Below, one piece after another: positions 1-6,512 of a DNA stretch of 15,419 bases (the first letter of the stretch is position 1; each line of letters opens with the position of its first letter). The translations under genes were made by a program, and so were the position numbers. The notes under the pieces were generated by a model that saw only the letters and a program-made list of their open reading frames with translations, did not search any database and was not told where the DNA came from. The DNA is from Thermoanaerobaculia bacterium (GTDB lineage: Bacteria > Bacteroidota > Bacteroidia > Chitinophagales > Saprospiraceae), in NCBI GenBank assembly GCA_023151335.1, contig JAKLJF010000026.1, forward strand, positions 1 through 15,419. Reading direction: 5' to 3'.

Positions 1-784
1 GATCTTTTCTGCGATTAATAACTTCTGTCTCATTGCTTTCGTCACACAGATTTTTAGTATAAAGCATGTTTAAACCGCATTGATTTTTCATGCTATATTT
101 TCTGTCTATAAAGTAACCAAAGTGAACCGGTTCCAGGTTGCCGTTTTTCACTTCCTGGTAGAGAATTTTTTCAATTACGTCGGTGTTTTTACTGTTTGCC
201 ATGTGCGACAACAGGATCGACGCTTCATCTGTTCCAATTAATTTATACCCCGGAAACCCAGACACTTTTGTCATTTTTAATATTTCACCCTCTATAAAGT
301 CATCGATTATACTCATAGTGTGGCCGTCAGTCGCCTGAATTCTGGCAAATTGATCAAGCTCCAAAAGCAGGTTCACTTTAGTTAATGCGATCGAGTCTAT
401 CTTGCGGGTAGATTCTGCCATCTTAAGGCGCTCGTAAAAACCTGGAGAATCTAGCAAATGAAGGCTACTATCCTTTTTATAGTGAAACGACAGATATGGC
501 CCCCGCCTTCCTGCTGAAAAAAGGATAATCCTTCTTACACTGTCAAGCGATACCGATTTGTTTACTATTAAGCATCGTGAATAGTTAACTATATCTCGAT
601 AAAGGGGATCTGATAATCGAAAAGCCTCGAGATATAAGCTCTCTGCCTTTTTAAAATTCTGATTGCAAAAGGAGTTTTCTGCTTCGCTTATTTTGTTATA
701 GTAAGCGATATAATTGTTTTGAGCAGACAAATGCGGTGTATCGAATAAAAATAATACAAAAAATAAAAACTGAAAAGCCTTCAT
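1..784 (-). CDS. Secreted protein, probable DUF6624 family, 3' end cut by window edge
   Basis: An open frame of 261 codons starts with the ATG at 784 and runs off the left edge without a stop, so the C-terminus is missing. Residues 1-22 form a signal peptide (basic Lys, Phe/Leu-rich core, end LSAQ), so the product is exported. Residues 30-60 are helical and TPR-like (FKKAESLYLEAFRLSDP). The second half matches what I know of DUF6624: LDQFAR at 143-148, a GFPGY..IG turn at 176-184, a following ASILLSHM helix, DRKY at 227-230 and NQCGLNM at 234-240 in place of the usual QxYGT. No enzymatic role is known to me. It follows the peptide-export locus on the same strand but lies behind a strong terminator, so it may be a separate unit. 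The family call is moderate; the gene itself is well supported. Confidence 0.75.
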   Translation of the reverse strand, partial: MKAFQFLFFVLFLFDTPHLSAQNNYIAYYNKISEAENSFCNQNFKKAESLYLEAFRLSDPLYRDIVNYSRCLIVNKSVSLDSVRRIILFSAGRRGPYLSFHYKKDSSLHLLDSPGFYERLKMAESTRKIDSIALTKVNLLLELDQFARIQATDGHTMSIIDDFIEGEILKMTKVSGFPGYKLIGTDEASILLSHMANSKNTDVIEKILYQEVKNGNLEPVHFGYFIDRKYSMKNQCGLNMLYTKNLCDESNETEVINRRKD

Positions 785-805
785 ATCATTTTTTTACAAT
801 ATAAA

Positions 806-867
806 AGGCTTGTTTGATTCTAACTCAAATTCTGATTGCTGAATTTGAATTAGAATAAAACAAGCCT
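806..867 (-). terminator. Strong rho-independent terminator after the peptide precursor gene
   Basis: This is an inverted repeat with 27-bp arms (806-832 and 841-867), two mismatches and an 8-nt loop (833-840). Read leftward, the hairpin is followed at once by TTTTAT. It begins 22 bp after the stop of the precursor gene and ends about 21 bp before the ATG of the next leftward gene, so it should end the exporter-HTH-precursor transcript. Confidence 0.85.
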
Positions 868-889
868 GTTCACAATTTAAAACAGCAGC

Positions 890-1099
890 TTAGTAGTATC
901 TATCATATTCATTATCTCTGCAGCTTAAGGTGTCGCACCCATCACCTTGGGCTTCCTCCATGTTTGCATACTTGGTTGAGGCTAGCTCATCTGTTGACCA
1001 TTCTTCTGCATCGTCACAGGTAACCGAGTAGGAAATTTCCTTGCCGCCGAAGACATTGCCTCCGACTTTAAATTCTTCAAAATTTTCGAGCGTTAGCAT
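890..1099 (-). CDS. Double-glycine leader peptide precursor (RiPP/bacteriocin-like), 69 aa
   Basis: This small gene encodes 69 residues. I chose the ATG at 1099 because the upstream extension to 1246 is a basic, implausible stretch overlapping the HTH gene, whereas from this Met the protein starts with a leader, MLTLENFEEFKVGGNVFGG. The leader ends in the double glycine (18-19) with hydrophobic Val16/Phe17 just before it, as recognised by C39 peptidases. Cleavage would release about 50 residues beginning KEISYSVTCDD. By my count this core has 14 acidic residues against 4 Lys/Arg, three Cys (one early, two in GCDTLSC) and a Tyr-rich end (NEYDRYY). The C39 exporter and an HTH gene lie directly upstream on the same strand and a terminator follows. 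No modification enzyme is visible in the window. It is probably an exported peptide of unknown activity. Confidence 0.72.
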   Translation of the reverse strand: MLTLENFEEFKVGGNVFGGKEISYSVTCDDAEEWSTDELASTKYANMEEAQGDGCDTLSCRDNEYDRYY

Positions 1100-1182
1100 A
1101 ATAAAATTTGAGTTAAAACGGTAAGACAGATTAATTTTGATACTGTAAATTAGATATTTGAGCCTACTCTTGATTCGGGTTT

Positions 1183-1566
1183 TCAGCTTTCCCCGGCTCC
1201 TCCCCCTCCGCGCGCGCGAAATGCAACAGGAGTAGAAGCAGTACAAAGTTCTTTGTTGTCGCTGCCAGATATTGGCAGTTGATCGAAAAAATACAAATTT
1301 CCTTCACCGCCACGAATTTGGAGCAACATTTCGGCGCCAACGGCTATTGAAAATTCAAGTTTTACAGGTTCTGCGTAATAGTAGGTTTCGAGTTTTTTGT
1401 CGTATAAAATGGGCAATCCTATATCCCGAAGTTGCCCAATCAACCTGAAAATATTGCGTTCGCAAGTCTCGAGCCGTCGGGCCAACTGTGCCGGCGTGCC
1501 CGTTGCGCGGGTACGAATCAAATAATCGACTCGCTGAAGGAGAAAAAGGTCTTCAAAAATTTTCAT
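1183..1566 (-). CDS. Short HTH-domain protein of the peptide-export locus
   Basis: This 127-residue protein has an HTH_11-like winged-helix fold at residues about 5-70: an initial helix (LFLLQRVDYLIRTRATG), TPAQLARRLETCERNIFRLIGQLRDIG as helix-turn-helix, then a beta wing (LPILYDKKLETYYYAEP). Similar small HTH proteins with RTxATGTPxxLAxRL cores are common beside Bacteroidota peptide-precursor genes, so a local regulator is the likely role; this is inference. The gene starts 37 bp after the exporter stop and ends 83 bp before the precursor start, so the three are probably one operon. The last about 50 residues lie outside the HTH and contain an IRGGEGNLYFF stretch. The extreme end (ARGGGGAGES) is encoded by an unusually GC-rich patch with an alternating CG run at 1209-1218, and may be a recently altered tail. 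Confidence 0.7.
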   Translation of the reverse strand: MKIFEDLFLLQRVDYLIRTRATGTPAQLARRLETCERNIFRLIGQLRDIGLPILYDKKLETYYYAEPVKLEFSIAVGAEMLLQIRGGEGNLYFFDQLPISGSDNKELCTASTPVAFRARGGGGAGES

Positions 1567-1603
1567 AATATAAAAGGTTAAATTCGGTTGACACTTCTTG
1601 GTT

Positions 1604-3820
1604 TCAGCTACCTAGCTCCAATTGGTTTTTAACGAGTTGGTAATATGAACCTTTTATAGATACCAGTTCGGCGTGGCTTCCCTGTTCTGTTATTCTACCT
1701 TTGTCGAGCACCACAATTTGATCGGCATGCCGTACGGTACTGAGCCTGTGTGCCACTACCACAACCGTCTTGGTCGGCGAACCGCTGCTTCTGTTTGAAT
1801 AGCTTGCTGAATCGGCAGTCATGCCAAACCATTCTTGCAGATTACTAACGATTGTTCGTTCGTTGTTGGCATCCAGAGCATTGGTTGCTTCATCAAAAAA
1901 CAGGTATTCCGGGTTTTTGTAGATGGCCCGGGCTATCAACAGTCGCTGCCGCTGACCCTGGCTGAGCCCGTTTCCCTGAGCGCCGATGGATATATTATTG
2001 GCAATGGTATCCGAGAATATGAAACCATCCTGGAGCACCGCTCCGCACCGTCTCCGCCACTCTGCGGGTTTTATTATGGCCAGATCCAAGCCATCCACGC
2101 TTATCCGACCCCGGGTTGCAGTATAAAAGCCCAGCAGCAATTTTATCAGGGTGGTTTTCCCGCTTCCGCTCAAGCCAACAATGGCAGTCACCTTACCATG
2201 TGGAATATGAAGATTGATGTCTTCAATAACGAAATTGGACAAGGCGTTGTATTTGAATGAAAGATTTTCGATCCCAATGCCCCCTATGTTCTTATTTGTT
2301 TTACCGGGATCGGAATCGTACGTTCCACGAATTTTGGGAATTCCATTGCCGGCGCCCGAAAAGATTGGCTTTGCAGGCAATCCTTCACCCTCTACAGGCT
2401 GGCTTTGCACCTCATTCAGTCGTTCCAGACTGATTTTAGCGTCTTGTGCGGAGCGTATGAAACCTACGAATTGTTGCAAAGGTGCATCGAGTTGCCCTAC
2501 CATATATTGCACGGCAAGCATCATGCCCAGCGTCATTTGACCGTCAATAACAGATTTGGCTGTGAGAAACGTGATAATAATGTTTTTGCTTTGTGTAAAA
2601 AAAGCGGCGCCTGCTTCCTGCCATTGAGCGAGTGTGAGTGATCGAAGACTGGTTTGAAACAATCTAGCCTGGGTTCCAGCCCAAATCCATCGCCTTTTAC
2701 GCTCCGATCCCTGCATTTTAATTTCCTGCATTCCCTGGATAATCTCGATTATGTTATTGTTGTTTTCTCCTGATTGTTGAAAACGCAGATAATCAAGTTC
2801 TTTTCTCCGGTGTAAAAAAATGAATATCCAGAATAGGTATAAAAGGGCAAAGAGGATAAAAACCCAAAAAATCAATCCGTTATACGATAATAGCACACAA
2901 CTGAATACCAGAAAGTTAAGCAGGGCGAACATCACTGGTAATGCAGATCGGGTTATGAATGTTTCTATCCGCGTTTGATCTCCTATTCGCTGCAATAGGT
3001 CGCCTGTGAGTTTGGTGTCGAAAAAGCTGATCGGCAACTGCATCAGTTTGCTCAGGAAGTCGTTAACCATGGACACATTTATTCTCGCACCTACGAATAA
3101 TATGATCCTGCTTTGCAGGAACTGGACGTATACCTGGCTTATAAACAGCGTTAATTGAGCAATGAGGATGAGGGTAATAAAATCTATATTTCTGTTGTTT
3201 ATCCCGTAATCAACTATACTTTGTGTAAGCAGTGGAAAAGCCAGCAGAATCATACTCCCAAGAGCCATACCAGTCGCTACCTGGAGAATAAGGTGGCGGT
3301 ATGGCTGTACATACCCTGTCACTTGTGTAAGTCCGGCAGACTCCTTGCTATGGTCAAAATCGGATTTGTAAAAATTAGGTGTAGGTTCGAGTAAAACCAG
3401 AATCCCCTGACCGCTGGCGCTAATCCAGGCGTTTTCAAAATCCTGTCTGTTTAGTTTGTGTTTTCCAGATGCCGGATCTGCTATCCAAATTTTTTTATTA
3501 TTGGCTTTATAGACGACAACAAAATGTCTCTGATTCCAATGTGCAATACATGGAAGAGGCGCATTCAACAGACACGCGGTATTTTTACCGCTGTCAAAAG
3601 GTACTTTGACCGTCATGGTACGAAAACCAATTTGCTCGGCAGCCTCCATAATTCCGAGCGCAGATACGCCTTCTCGTGATATATGGCAAAGGTTTCTCAG
3701 ATGAGGTAATGAAAATTGCCGTCCATAGGATGCGGCTATCATCAAAAGGCAGGTTGGACCGCAATCCATAGCATCTCTTTGTCGGTAAAATGGGAAAACG
3801 AAAGGCGCAAAACGGGTCAT
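1604..3820 (-). CDS. Peptidase C39 domain ABC exporter with shortened ABC domain
   Basis: This is an inner-membrane exporter that would cleave double-glycine leaders and move the peptide across the membrane. Taking the ATG at 3820 (738 aa; a TTG lies 9 nt upstream), residues 1-140 are the C39 peptidase, with oxyanion Gln14, catalytic Cys20 (MDCGPTC), His99 and Asp115. Residues about 165-430 form the six-helix transmembrane domain and about 510-738 the ATPase. Walker A is GLSGSGKTT at 549-557, Q-loop Gln597, signature LSQGQ at 619-623, Walker B YLFFDEA near 639-645 and switch His691. Only 22 residues separate Q-loop and signature, against about 55 normally, so the helical subdomain is largely absent. 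A Ser-rich insert follows Walker B (around 667-682). It heads the HTH and precursor genes. No HlyD-like partner is visible. ATPase activity is therefore uncertain. Confidence 0.88.
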   Translation of the reverse strand: MTRFAPFVFPFYRQRDAMDCGPTCLLMIAASYGRQFSLPHLRNLCHISREGVSALGIMEAAEQIGFRTMTVKVPFDSGKNTACLLNAPLPCIAHWNQRHFVVVYKANNKKIWIADPASGKHKLNRQDFENAWISASGQGILVLLEPTPNFYKSDFDHSKESAGLTQVTGYVQPYRHLILQVATGMALGSMILLAFPLLTQSIVDYGINNRNIDFITLILIAQLTLFISQVYVQFLQSRIILFVGARINVSMVNDFLSKLMQLPISFFDTKLTGDLLQRIGDQTRIETFITRSALPVMFALLNFLVFSCVLLSYNGLIFWVFILFALLYLFWIFIFLHRRKELDYLRFQQSGENNNNIIEIIQGMQEIKMQGSERKRRWIWAGTQARLFQTSLRSLTLAQWQEAGAAFFTQSKNIIITFLTAKSVIDGQMTLGMMLAVQYMVGQLDAPLQQFVGFIRSAQDAKISLERLNEVQSQPVEGEGLPAKPIFSGAGNGIPKIRGTYDSDPGKTNKNIGGIGIENLSFKYNALSNFVIEDINLHIPHGKVTAIVGLSGSGKTTLIKLLLGFYTATRGRISVDGLDLAIIKPAEWRRRCGAVLQDGFIFSDTIANNISIGAQGNGLSQGQRQRLLIARAIYKNPEYLFFDEATNALDANNERTIVSNLQEWFGMTADSASYSNRSSGSPTKTVVVVAHRLSTVRHADQIVVLDKGRITEQGSHAELVSIKGSYYQLVKNQLELGS

Positions 3821-3883
3821 ATTTACCAAAACATTTAAGCAGGCCCCTATAATACAGGCGCATTGATTATTTTACTTCTACTG

Positions 3884-3914
3884 CAAACATATATACATTT
3901 TTTGAATATACAAA
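3884..3914 (-). promoter_or_regulatory. Bacteroidota-type promoter of the peptide-export operon
   Basis: Read leftward, TTTG (3914-3911) is followed by exactly 19 nt and then TATGTTTG (3891-3884). This fits the Bacteroidota primary sigma consensus (-33 TTTG, -7 TAnnTTTG) in both boxes and spacing. Transcription would begin near 3878, giving a leader of about 58 nt before the exporter ATG at 3820. The surrounding stretch is AT-rich. Confidence 0.75.
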
Positions 3915-3997
3915 ACAGAGGCCTTTGAGTGCCAATTCTTTCTGCTCTTGTCAAAGCAAAGAAATGCAATTAACCAGGAGGCTAATATTTGCAAATT

Positions 3998-4990
3998 TTA
4001 CCAAATCCGCTCTTCCTTCAAATACCGCCCCACATAATCGTCAATCCCCGCTTCCAGCGCGAAAAACGGCGCCTCGTAGCCGGCCAGATGGCGCATTTTA
4101 CCCATGTCGGCTTCCGTGAAATACTGGTAAGTGTCCCGGATGTCGGCGGGCGTGTCGATAAAGGAGATATTGGGCTCCAGGCCCATGGCACGAAAAGTGC
4201 CGGTAGCGAGATCCAGAAAAGTACGCGCTTTGCCGGCGCCGAGGTTGTAGATTGCGCTGGGCGGGCGTTTTTCGAGAAAAAAGAGCAGGACGTCCACCAC
4301 GTCTTTTACGTAGATAAAGTCGCGGCGCTGCTCTCCGTCTTTAAAATCGGGCCGGTGCGAGCGGAAGAGTTTCATGGCGCCGGTGGCTTTGATCTGCCGG
4401 GCCGTGTGAAAGATCACCGAGGCCATGCGGCCCTTGTGGTATTCATTGGGGCCGTAGACATTAAAAAATTTAAACCCCGCCCACACCGGCGGCGCACCGT
4501 CTGCGGCTCCCCGTCCACCGTCTACCGTTTTAAGCACCCAAACGTCGAAATCCTGTTTGCTTTGACCGTAAGGGTTGAGCGGTTTTAATGAGGGTATAAG
4601 GGCATGATCGTCGGAATATCCTTTTTCTCCCAAGCCGTAAGTGGCGGCGCTGCTGGCGTAAAAGAAAGGTATCTGAAAACCGCTGCACAGCATCCACAGG
4701 GCCTTGGAATACTCCAGGTTGAGGTGATCAAAAATAGCGGTATTCATTTCCGTGGTATCGGTGCGTGCGCCGATATGGAACAGGGCGTCCACGTCGGTGT
4801 GGTTGCGTTCCAGCCAGCGCACGAAATTGTCGCGGTGTACCTGGCCGCGGATATTTTTGCCTTCGAGATTGCGGTTTTTGTCCGGACGGCTAAAGTCGTC
4901 CACAGCCAGAATGTCGGTATAGCCGGCTTCGTTGAGGCGGCGGATGAGGCAGGAACCGATGAATCCGGCAGCGCCGGTGACTATGATCAT
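3998..4990 (-). CDS. hldD: ADP-L-glycero-D-manno-heptose 6-epimerase
   Basis: This cytoplasmic enzyme converts ADP-D-glycero-D-manno-heptose to the L-glycero form used for the inner core of lipopolysaccharide. The 330-residue protein is an extended short-chain dehydrogenase: a Rossmann glycine motif TGAAGFIG at 5-12, GARTDTTE around 74-81, SSAATYG at 113-119, catalytic Tyr141 and Lys145 (YGQSK), KFFNVYGPNEYHKGRMASV, RPDFKDGEQRRDFIYVKDV and TPADIRDTYQYFTEADM. The last two are typical of HldD rather than of other epimerases. Residues about 155-166 (TVDGGRGAADGA) look like an insert between VLK and PPVWAGFKFF and coincide with a 7-bp repeat block. The ATG at 4990 has no Shine-Dalgarno site and is preceded directly by an 8-bp tandem repeat. 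It is divergent from the lpxH-type gene, another lipopolysaccharide gene. Confidence 0.93.
   Translation of the reverse strand: MIIVTGAAGFIGSCLIRRLNEAGYTDILAVDDFSRPDKNRNLEGKNIRGQVHRDNFVRWLERNHTDVDALFHIGARTDTTEMNTAIFDHLNLEYSKALWMLCSGFQIPFFYASSAATYGLGEKGYSDDHALIPSLKPLNPYGQSKQDFDVWVLKTVDGGRGAADGAPPVWAGFKFFNVYGPNEYHKGRMASVIFHTARQIKATGAMKLFRSHRPDFKDGEQRRDFIYVKDVVDVLLFFLEKRPPSAIYNLGAGKARTFLDLATGTFRAMGLEPNISFIDTPADIRDTYQYFTEADMGKMRHLAGYEAPFFALEAGIDDYVGRYLKEERIW
4494..4528. repeat. Degenerate 7-bp tandem repeat inside hldD
   Basis: Read leftward this is five 7-mers: ACGGTAG, ACGGTGG, ACGGGGA, GCCGCAG and ACGGTGC, so three are near-identical and two diverged. The block encodes the apparent insert at HldD residues about 155-166. 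Because the unit is not a multiple of three, loss or gain of one copy would break the frame. Confidence 0.6.
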
Positions 4991-5022
4991 TGAGTGATTG
5001 AGTGATTGAGTGATTGAGTGAT
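4991..5022. repeat. 8-bp tandem repeat (TGAGTGAT) x4
   Basis: Four perfect copies of TGAGTGAT fill the space directly upstream of the hldD start codon and continue toward the lpxH promoter. On the hldD strand it forms the immediate 5' untranslated sequence, abutting the ATG. Copy number changes would alter spacing and not the hldD reading frame. Confidence 0.9.
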
Positions 5023-5039
5023 TTGAAGGGCAAAGATTC

Positions 5040-5047
5040 TACTTTTG
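5040..5047 (+). promoter_or_regulatory. -7 box of the lpxH promoter
   Basis: TACTTTTG fits TAnnTTTG exactly and ends 8 nt before the ATG at 5056, so the transcript would be nearly leaderless. A TTG at 5023-5025 is 14 nt upstream, shorter than the usual spacing; another at 5014-5016 is 23 nt upstream and lies within the octamer repeat. The -33 element is therefore unsure. Confidence 0.55.
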
Positions 5048-5055
5048 CAGCCCGA

Positions 5056-5832
5056 ATGAAAAAGATATTTTTCGCTTCCGATTTTCATCTCGGCGCCGAT
5101 GCCGTGCTGCGTTCCCGCGAGCGGGAGCGCCAGATCGTGCGCTGGCTGGATGGTATAGCGCCCGAGGCCGAAGCTATTTACCTGGTAGGCGATTTGTTCG
5201 AGTTCTGGTTCGAATACCGCACCGTCGTTCCAAAAGGATATAACCGTTTTCTGGGCAAACTGGCCGAACTGCGCGACGGCGGGCTGCCCATCCATGTTTT
5301 CACGGGCAACCACGACTTGTGGATGTTCGGTTATTTCGAGGAAGAATTAGGTATTCCGGTTTACCGGAAACCCATTCAGACCGAATGGGCCGGCAAACGT
5401 TTTTTCATCGGCCACGGCGACGGCCTGGGGCCCAATGACCGGGGATATAAACTGATGAAAAAAGTGTTCACCAACCGCGCCAATCAATGGCTGTTCCGCT
5501 GGTTTCACCCCGATCTGGGTATACGGCTGGCAGGTTTTTCTTCACAGGCCAGCCGCAATGCCATGCCCGAAGAAGAGCGCTCCTGGCTGGGCGAAGAACG
5601 CGAATGGCTGGTGCAATACTGCCACCACAAGATTGACCGGGGCGTGGAACCGGATTATTTTATTTTCGGGCACCGGCATCTCGTGGTTGACTGGCGCCTG
5701 AAAAACGGCCGCAGCCGGTATATCAACCTGGGCGACTGGATGTCGTTTTGCTCCTACGCGGTGTTCGACGGAAAGGAATTGGAGCTGCGTTTTTTTGAAC
5801 GCATGGGAGAGGTTGTCCGTAATTTTCCTTAA
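5056..5832 (+). CDS. lpxH: UDP-2,3-diacylglucosamine diphosphatase (LpxH-type metallophosphatase)
   Basis: The enzyme hydrolyses UDP-2,3-diacylglucosamine to lipid X and UMP on the cytoplasmic face of the inner membrane, the fourth step of lipid A synthesis. The 258-residue protein is a calcineurin-like metallophosphoesterase. Metal ligands are visible in SDFHLG (Asp9, His11), GDLFEFW (Asp46), GNHD (Asn85, His86), GHGDG (His120) and GHRH (His206, His208). The DLFEFWFEY variant and the size fit the LpxH/LpxH2 group rather than general phosphodiesterases. I chose the ATG at 5056: frames extending to 5014 run through the tandem repeat and promoter, and from 5056 the protein begins directly with the first strand (MKKIFFASDFHLG). 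It is divergent from hldD and followed after 21 bp by the nuclease-like gene. Confidence 0.87.
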   Translation: MKKIFFASDFHLGADAVLRSRERERQIVRWLDGIAPEAEAIYLVGDLFEFWFEYRTVVPKGYNRFLGKLAELRDGGLPIHVFTGNHDLWMFGYFEEELGIPVYRKPIQTEWAGKRFFIGHGDGLGPNDRGYKLMKKVFTNRANQWLFRWFHPDLGIRLAGFSSQASRNAMPEEERSWLGEEREWLVQYCHHKIDRGVEPDYFIFGHRHLVVDWRLKNGRSRYINLGDWMSFCSYAVFDGKELELRFFERMGEVVRNFP

Positions 5833-5837
5833 ATTTG
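5830..5837 (+). promoter_or_regulatory. Possible -7 box overlapping the lpxH stop codon
   Basis: TAAATTTG fits TAnnTTTG, its first three bases being the lpxH stop codon, and it lies 16 nt before the next ATG. A TTG at 5813-5815 is only 14 nt upstream, the same short spacing as at the lpxH promoter. It may give the downstream gene its own transcript. Confidence 0.35.
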
Positions 5838-5853
5838 CCCAAAAGGATAATAG

Positions 5854-6501
5854 ATGGCCAGGTTTAAGACTTTTCAATGGTGGCAGCAACAAGAGGTGGA
5901 CCGGATGTTTGATTTACGCAAACAACGTTCTCTTAACGATTTAGACTTATTGCTTCAGGCAAAAACCTCCTTCGAGCCGGAAGAAAAAGAGTCATTGTTG
6001 AAATTCCAGGCAAGACTTCAGAATATGGTCGCCGCATGGAGCGAGGAAGACCTTAAAATGCTATTCATTTCCCCGGTGCTCAACGCTGCCGACCTGGTCC
6101 ACGACGATTACCGTATTTTCTTCGACTATACTATTAAAGCCGAAATCAACGGCGAATGGATCGGCGGCAAGGTCGACTGTCTGCTTGCCAAGGGCTACCA
6201 AATCCCGGAGGAACCATTTTTTTTCCTGCAGGAATACAAACGCGAAAAAGGCCGCGATACCGATCCTATCGGCCAATTGCTGGCCGCCATGGTGGTCGCT
6301 CAGCATCTTAACAAAGACCGCGATACATTGTACGGCTGTTATATCATTGGCCGGAACTGGTTTTTTGTCGCCCTGAAAGGTCAGGAATATGCCATCAGCG
6401 ACGCTTTCGTTGCTACCCAGGAGGATTTATTCCAGATAATAGCCATTTTGCGCCATGTGAGGGCATTGTTTGAAGAAAAAATTGGTTACACAGCCGTGTA
6501 G
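5854..6501 (+). CDS. Standalone PD-(D/E)XK nuclease-like protein
   Basis: This 215-residue cytoplasmic protein has no signal peptide. Residues 1-70 are helical (MARFKTFQWW, LNDLDLLLQAK). Then comes a mixed core in which Asp108 (GKVDCLLA), Glu127 and Lys129 (FFFLQEYKRE) and Gln141 (DPIGQLLAAM) reproduce the D-(X)n-ExK plus Gln arrangement of the PD-(D/E)XK superfamily, as in restriction-enzyme and RecB-type nucleases. The role is unknown: no helicase, methylase or specificity subunit is adjacent. I recall similar stand-alone proteins in Bacteroidota genomes, but cannot name a family. The ATG at 5854 has an AAAGGA at 5842-5847, a usable ribosome binding site. It starts 21 bp after lpxH and ends 11 bp before a convergent gene. 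Catalysis is inferred from motif geometry only. Confidence 0.72.
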   Translation: MARFKTFQWWQQQEVDRMFDLRKQRSLNDLDLLLQAKTSFEPEEKESLLKFQARLQNMVAAWSEEDLKMLFISPVLNAADLVHDDYRIFFDYTIKAEINGEWIGGKVDCLLAKGYQIPEEPFFFLQEYKREKGRDTDPIGQLLAAMVVAQHLNKDRDTLYGCYIIGRNWFFVALKGQEYAISDAFVATQEDLFQIIAILRHVRALFEEKIGYTAV

Positions 6502-6512
6502 CCCACTTTGCT

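Noticed and set aside
1100..1246. Upstream extension of the peptide precursor frame
   Set aside because: The extra 49 residues are Cys/Arg-rich and non-leader-like and overlap the HTH gene; the ATG at 1099 gives a proper double-glycine leader.
4991..5022. CRISPR-like array
   Set aside because: The units are contiguous 8-mers without spacers, so this is a simple tandem repeat.
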